NCBI RefSeq assembly: GCF_910592395.1
Contig: NC_088319.1
Coordinates: 930,001 to 994,000, forward strand
Source of the DNA: Lineus longissimus
Taxonomy: Eukaryota; Nemertea; Pilidiophora; Heteronemertea; Lineidae
Length of the DNA stretch: 64,000 nt
Direction: 5' to 3'
How positions within the stretch are numbered: the first letter of the stretch is position 1; the number at the start of each line of letters is the position of its first letter. The notes under the pieces are model-generated. The model was not told the origin of the DNA and did no database searches. It saw nothing but the letters and a program-made list of their open reading frames with translations. Position numbers and translations under genes: made by a program. Below are positions 58,832 to 64,000 of this stretch, piece by piece.

Positions 58832-61800
58832 ATGGATAAAATTATCTTTTCGATTTTAGGGATTATATCTCTGTTACCCGCAGGTAAGCGCCAACTTCCT
58901 TACAGGGAGCAGTGTCAAGAAATTGAATTTTAGTGAAGAGGAAGTTGCGGTGGGCGACTGCGATGTACGACATAGTAATACCAAGAATTCTTAAAGACGA
59001 AGAATTTGGAAGCAATTCTACAGCATCTTAGCTAGCACTCGGTACCGAGTTTTGACAATAGGGGGTTTTTGCAAAGGAATTCGACCTCTTTTCAATGGAT
59101 GTCGCTTCTATTGGTCGAGGGTTCTCGCTTGATTTTTGTCACAAATGAAACACATGACTCAAAAAGTGAACCTCGTTGATTAGTAGTGATTACTAGGCTT
59201 ATAAGGAAATTGTATTTTAAGGAGGTTCTAAAGCCCTCTATACGACAAAGAATGTAAACTATCACGTCATGGCACGGGAAATCAAATAGAATATTTTGTC
59301 TCTTTGACGAAATGCTCTCCTTCATCTTTATGAGTTTAGAGCTAATTGAGGTATCATTGTTGGTCCTGGTGATCTCTTTATAAATTCAGGAAAGGTTTGT
59401 CCACACTTTTGAATAAAACCACACATTTTTTATATCTGAAGTTAAATATATATTCTTACTCTTTATAAATTCTCGGTAATACGCCATGGGTCTCTGTCTA
59501 ACTGCATCGCAAACGAGCATCTTTTATTGCTGCGACTAACGACAGTAACATGTAATGTATTGAATCTATCCTTGTGCGTCATCTCGCTTAATCTTACCGA
59601 TTGTCAAGAGTGTGGCATTAAACCATCTGAGGAGAAGATACGGAGAACGAGATTTCTCAACACCGCAGACAGGTACGACCTGCCCGTCGCCTCGATCCTG
59701 CCCTCCGGAAGCACCCAATCCATGACTCAAGAAAGCAGATGTCACAAGAGTGCCACAAGGTGCATTTCTAAGTCCTTTATTAATCAAATTCTATTTCTTC
59801 TTCACCTTTTGCCAGTTTTCTCCGCCTATAAAACAAGTTACACATGTGACGGTGACCTGAAACTAAAATGTCCACAGGGCGAGATCATCCTGGTTTCGAT
59901 CAATACCGCGGACCGGTACGAATTGACCGACTGCCCCGGGCCCAGGGGCGGGTTTCGAGACCCCAGCCCAAAACTTAAGGCAAATATCTGGGGCAAATGC
60001 AGCGGGATGACACAATGTACTGTTCAGACGGAGTTGAAGATGGAGGAGTATAAATATATTGATGTAATCTATTATTGTGGTAAGTTACGCGGCCCCAACA
60101 TGCGCACGCATTCGCAAGGGAAATTTCGCAAAGCCCTGAAAACGCGAACTTGATAACGCTGACTACTCCGAAGCGCGATCATCGGCATCGTCGTTTTGTA
60201 CTGTGATTAAGGTGTATCATGCGCCAAGAACGAATTGGTCTGATCCCCAATGATAGGGAATCCGTATTGACAGTCATCACACACGAAGGCATGGCCTACG
60301 GCAGTGCCCTCGACCTGGCATGGGCCGGGTAGGTGAGTACTGCCAACGCATTGCTGGAGCAGACATCACACGCGCGGATATGGCTGGCGCGAGTGGACGG
60401 AGTTCAGAATTATGCATGGCCTATGCCAGTGTTCTCTGGATCTCAGCCAGTTTCCAGGTTTAGACAAGCACACTGTGAGACCAAAAGATTTATAGATGCG
60501 TGTATTAATTTCACGAGTAAAACAATTATACTAGTTTCATGAATAAATAGACAATACGTCCAATAATCATTCACTGATTTGCACTTTACTTAATGGAGGC
60601 AAATTATTGTCATCATTCTACAATAACCTAATTATGCCACTATCCAGGGCACTGTTTCGGGACACTGAAGACCCGACTGACGATGTCGGCTGAAACAAAA
60701 TGATACGTTAACATGATATTGGAAGGGTCATATTAGTTTCTGCGGTCATGCACCGCGTCGAAGTACACTCTGCGCGCAATGGACCGGCCTCGTCCTGTTG
60801 CGATCAGCATGACGAAATGAACTGCAAGGGAGTCAAAGTCGTAGCGGCACTATTTCAATTTTATTTTATTTTATTTATCTATCGTACTTGGCTAAAAACC
60901 TGGAGTCAAATTTCAAAAACTTACCCGGCTTGAGGACGGCTGACGAGTGAATCGAACTCGCAAGAAAAACCCGATGCCATGCCACGTGCGGCCGAGGAGG
61001 TGTTTCGTCACACAAGATAGGTGTACAGAATAGAATGATGGCACTACAAGCTCTTTCCTCAAAAACTCATTGGTTTCAGCTAAGGAGCACGACTTTAGTT
61101 CAAACAAAAAACGATATCAATGTCGGTAAAGTCTCACGCTGACTGAGAGAGGTTCGGCTGCGAGCTCGAGATATGACTTCAACCGCGATAAATTTTTGAA
61201 ATGTGACATGCGTCGTCATCCCCTCATAAATGACCATTGTGACCAAGAGTGGACCCTGTTGTAGGTTTCACACACCAGAACACGTAACTGCATGGCATGA
61301 ATAGGTAGGCCCAATGGTCATCATTTCACCAGCCAATGACATCATCATTCCCCGAGTCAATTTGGCTATCCCGATCCCGTCTGCCCGAGTAAAAGGCCAT
61401 TCGAATATGACAGCGGCTTACAGTGGTTCGATCCTCGAAAACGGGACAGCCGAATCTCTCTTTTACCTCAGACTACCAGACGAGAGTCTGATCCACCAGT
61501 CTATTCGGCAGCGATATGTATTCACATTTTTATATGTAACATGACGCTATTCGCTTTTCATGCGTAACATGAAGAACGAACGAGTCATTTCCAAAGAGCG
61601 GGCTACATACGATTCACGAGGTCACCTTTCACCCTCAAGTCGTGCTTACAAGCCAAGTCAAAAAACTCGTGACAAGTGAACAAGAACGGTGACAACGTGA
61701 ATCCTATATAACGCCGGCCTGATACACGTTTTCAAGTGTTGAATGATACAGTAGTTTCTCCAAGTAGTTTCTGATCCTCTTAACATATTCCAGGTACCAG

Positions 61801-63747
61801 CCACAACATGTGCAGCAAAAACACAATCATTGTCGCCAACTCCTCCTACCTTCGAAGTCCAAAAGATTTTGTCTTCGACACCCGGGAAAAGTGTGAATGC
61901 GACGCAGAGCTAGATGAACCAGTGGAACTATCCGTTCGGGAGGTGCACAAAACATTCAACGTGACCATGCCGAAGGTGACCATAAATTGGCTGAATAAGA
62001 CCGAAAATATTAAGAAACTTCTACAGAAGAACACGGTGAAGAATTTTAAGATTGTTTTTACTTCCAACCACCAAGCAGGTAGAGGGGAATTTCTGTTGCA
62101 GTATAAAGGTATGCGACCCACAACAGTACTGACCATCATGCGCAACACTGGTTTCTTCAAGCATAGCGCTTATCGCAACAACAACCACGTGAGATAATTT
62201 AAAAGTGGGATTGTCCCGGTCTTCTGGTTGTGACTTTGTCCTCAAAAGACCAATTTAGGATGGGACAAATGGCAATTGCAATCGGACACTACAGATCCTG
62301 GTTGGTTTTTATCACAACAACAAGGTTCGTGATTTACCTAGGCCTGGGTTTTTATTGAAGGAACAGAAAGGGAGGGTATCAGATTCACAGCCAACAAAAA
62401 TGGGCAATGTCATTTTCACAGCCACAACAAAACCTACATGTATTTACTCTAACATTATATTTTTCCTTTCAGCGGACAGACAAATAAGACTGGTCTGCAA
62501 CCAAGAAGTGACCCACGAAATAGGTAGGTAAGATATGGTCAGTTCAGCTTCAAGGCAATGGTGTGCCTGGCTCACAAAACAACTCTGTAGCAAGGTCAGA
62601 CGGCTCCTGACTGGTTTTACAGAAATTACAACATTTTCTTTCCCTTTTTTCAGGGTTTAAAAGACTGGTCACTTTATTTCTCCTCTTGATACACTAAACT
62701 ATCTTTTTGCAAATCGAAAAGAGGCATGAAAATTAATTAGTTTACAGTTAGTTTTGAATGTTTTTATTCTTTTGTTTTTATATTTTCAGACTTGGGTACC
62801 ATCCTGATTGCTCCGATAGCAATGATAGCACTACTCATTGTAATAGCCATCCTATTTTTCATCATCAAAGGGTAAGGCTTTTGAAACTTTTGATCTCTTT
62901 TTATCAAAGACTCTAATGTTCATTTGGCTGAGCAGTTAACTGCTTTGGCGAAAGAAAAAGTACAACTTTGAGTGATTTCAAGGACAATTCCATGATCCAA
63001 TCCCTCCAGTAGAGCGGACATGTGCCAGATTGAATCTAACTGCCCTAGTTAGAAAGCCTGAATCCATTACGAAACCGCATGTTTGTCCGACATTGCCTGT
63101 AATTCAGCGATGGGGAAATAGAGGGCAGCAGCTGCAGTGACGTCATCTTCGTGGAATGCTATTGGTTTACACTTAAAATGTGCATTTGGGGAGCCATCTG
63201 ATGGCGTTCTGATGAACTAACAGTTGAACTTAAATCTGCGTCCCTGGTGGTCAATAATGACTATTCAAACATAGATTTATGGTCATAGCAGTCTAAGGGT
63301 TAATTCAGAACCAGTGGATCTAATTGGTTTACACTTTAACTGTGCACAAGATGGCACAATAATTTTAAGTTATTGTTTATATCCAAGAGAGGTAGATCTA
63401 TTGGGGAGCCATCTGATGGCGTTTTGATGAACTAAAAGTTGAACGTAAATCTACGTCCCTGGTGGTCAATAATGACTTTTCAAACATAGATTTATGGTCA
63501 TAGCAGTCTAAGGGTTAATTCAGAATCCGAAATTTCTTGATTATAATCCTGTTCGGATGTCGTTTATTTCAGAATTAAGAGATCTCGCAAGCAGAGGCTC
63601 CAGGTGGCAGAAGCTCACAAGAAGAGCACAGTCACAGACCTGGAGGCCGATTCAAGACCTGACCTGCTCAATTACGGCTCAACAGTTCTCGATGCAAAGA
63701 GTGATATTCCTCTCAAACAGAGCGAGGAGGAGGGAGTTCCTAACTGA
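58832..63747 (+). CDS. SUEL-lectin / CUB-like single-pass membrane receptor
   Basis: Six exons: 58,832-58,883, 59,816-60,079, 61,794-62,108, 62,473-62,523, 62,790-62,871, 63,573-63,747. All junctions are GT-AG and phases agree; 312 residues. Residues 1-17 are a signal peptide. Residues 28-105 are a SUEL (rhamnose-binding lectin) domain, from CDGDLKLKC to DVIYYC with an internal KCSGMTQCTV. Residues about 108-210 are CUB-like, with a CEC motif and the ending FTSNHQAGRGEFLLQYKG, and three N-glycosylation sequons (NSS, NVT, NKT). Exon 5 encodes a transmembrane helix (about 231-253). The 58-residue tail starts with a basic KRSRKQR stop-transfer stretch and is then acidic and polar, without a signalling motif I recognise. 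Expected to be a type I surface protein that binds galactose- or rhamnose-like sugars. The ligand is inferred from the family, and the combination with CUB and TM is unusual enough to check. Confidence 0.86.
59546..59775 (+). pseudogene. Truncated second SUEL-like segment in intron 1
   Basis: A frame that follows an AG at 59,544-59,545 in the correct phase reads VTCNVLNLSLC, then about 18 extra residues, then NTADRYDL and RCHKSATRC. These match TCDGDLKLKC, NTADRYEL and KCSGMTQC of the lectin exon at 59,816. The C-terminal part of the domain (V-x-Y-x-C) and a good donor site are missing. It may be a decayed tandem duplicate of the SUEL exon. The frame stays open into exon 2, so a fused longer exon is formally possible, but the polypyrimidine tract before 59,816 argues against it. 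Confidence 0.5.
60118..60150 (+). repeat. Fragment of the palindromic TA-MITE
   Basis: GGGAAATTTCGCAAAGCCCT followed by GAAAACGCGAAC matches one arm of the element at 34,739. It lies about 40 bp after the splice donor of the SUEL exon. Confidence 0.55.
63015..63163 (+). mobile_element. ~370 bp MITE, truncated copy 4
   Basis: Only the 3' 149 bp of the element is present, from CGGACATGTGCCAGATTGAA to the terminal GTGGAATGCTATT. It is in the same orientation as copy 1 and sits in the last intron of the SUEL/CUB gene. Confidence 0.85.
63164..63530 (+). repeat. ~215 bp tandem duplication in the last intron of the SUEL/CUB gene
   Basis: GGGGAGCCATCTGATGGCGT occurs at 63,188 and 63,403. Both copies continue with TCCCTGGTGGTCAATAATGA, CAAACATAGATTTATGGTCA and AAGGGTTAATTCAGAA. 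The first copy abuts the truncated MITE. Confidence 0.9.
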
Positions 63748-63909
63748 TGAGGGCATCCACGACTGTTTCAGATGGCAACACCTTCAAGCCTCAATATGGG
63801 AAGAGAGGGGGTAGAGGGGGGGGGGGGGAGAGGCATATTGCCGGCCAGGGGTCATGAAACAACAAGCGACATGTCAAAATAAATGTTGAGAAACATGTTT
63901 TCTACACAG

Positions 63910-64000
63910 ACTTGGGTTCCAGAGGCTGCATCTTCTTGCTGGTTGTCCTGCTCGGACATTTCATGCGGATTGGTCTAGAAATGAACCGTAAGGAGCCGAA
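63910..64000 (+). other. Possible exon encoding a second transmembrane segment, cut by the window edge
   Basis: After TCTACACAG a phase-1 frame reads Asp-Leu-Gly and then a hydrophobic stretch (CIFLLVVLLGHF). The start of the genuine transmembrane exon at 62,790 likewise reads Asp-Leu-Gly after its acceptor. It could be an alternative last exon or part of a neighbouring paralogue. The window ends before a donor or stop can be seen. Confidence 0.3.

Overview
This is eukaryotic nuclear DNA from an invertebrate animal. The genes are broken into short GT-AG exons, long stretches have no gene, and SINE-, MITE- and LINE-type repeats are common. The protein families present (SUEL rhamnose-lectin, F5/8C fucolectin, CUB-like, RING/B-box TRIM, membrane-anchored glycerol kinase) suit a marine invertebrate such as an echinoderm, hemichordate, lancelet or lophotrochozoan. 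I cannot narrow it further from sequence alone.

Layout. Positions 1-32,400 contain no protein gene I can support. They hold two full copies and, at 31.3 kb, a third copy of a ~370 bp inverted-repeat MITE, several degenerate tandem arrays, tRNA-derived SINE heads and scattered dispersed repeats. At 32.44-32.58 kb a U6 snRNA gene lies on the minus strand with a TATA box at the spacing expected of a Pol III type 3 promoter. Positions 32.6-39.0 kb are again gene-free, with small TA-flanked palindromic MITEs.

The gene-rich half starts at 39 kb. (1) A two-exon RING/B-box/coiled-coil TRIM gene, plus strand, 38,999-40,713. (2) A complete 16-exon glycerol kinase gene, minus strand, 51,925 to 42,385, encoding 549 residues with a C-terminal membrane anchor in its own last exon. 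One of its introns holds a tandem array of eight 140 bp units copied from the end of exon 9 and its splice donor. (3) A four-exon secreted protein, plus strand, 52,968-55,596: signal peptide, F5/8C fucolectin-like domain, PAN/apple-like cysteine module. (4) A six-exon type I membrane protein, plus strand, 58,832-63,747: signal peptide, SUEL lectin domain, CUB-like domain, transmembrane helix, basic cytoplasmic tail. A truncated second SUEL-like segment lies just upstream of its lectin exon. A 580 bp foldback repeat sits between genes 3 and 4.

How the genes relate. The TRIM and glycerol kinase genes converge. The fucolectin-like gene diverges from glycerol kinase with about 1 kb between start codons, so the two may share a promoter region. 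A secreted lectin and a lectin-domain receptor next to each other suggest carbohydrate recognition, possibly innate immunity, but this is inference. All exon models were built by hand from reading frame, splice consensus, intron phase and family similarity; no search was run.
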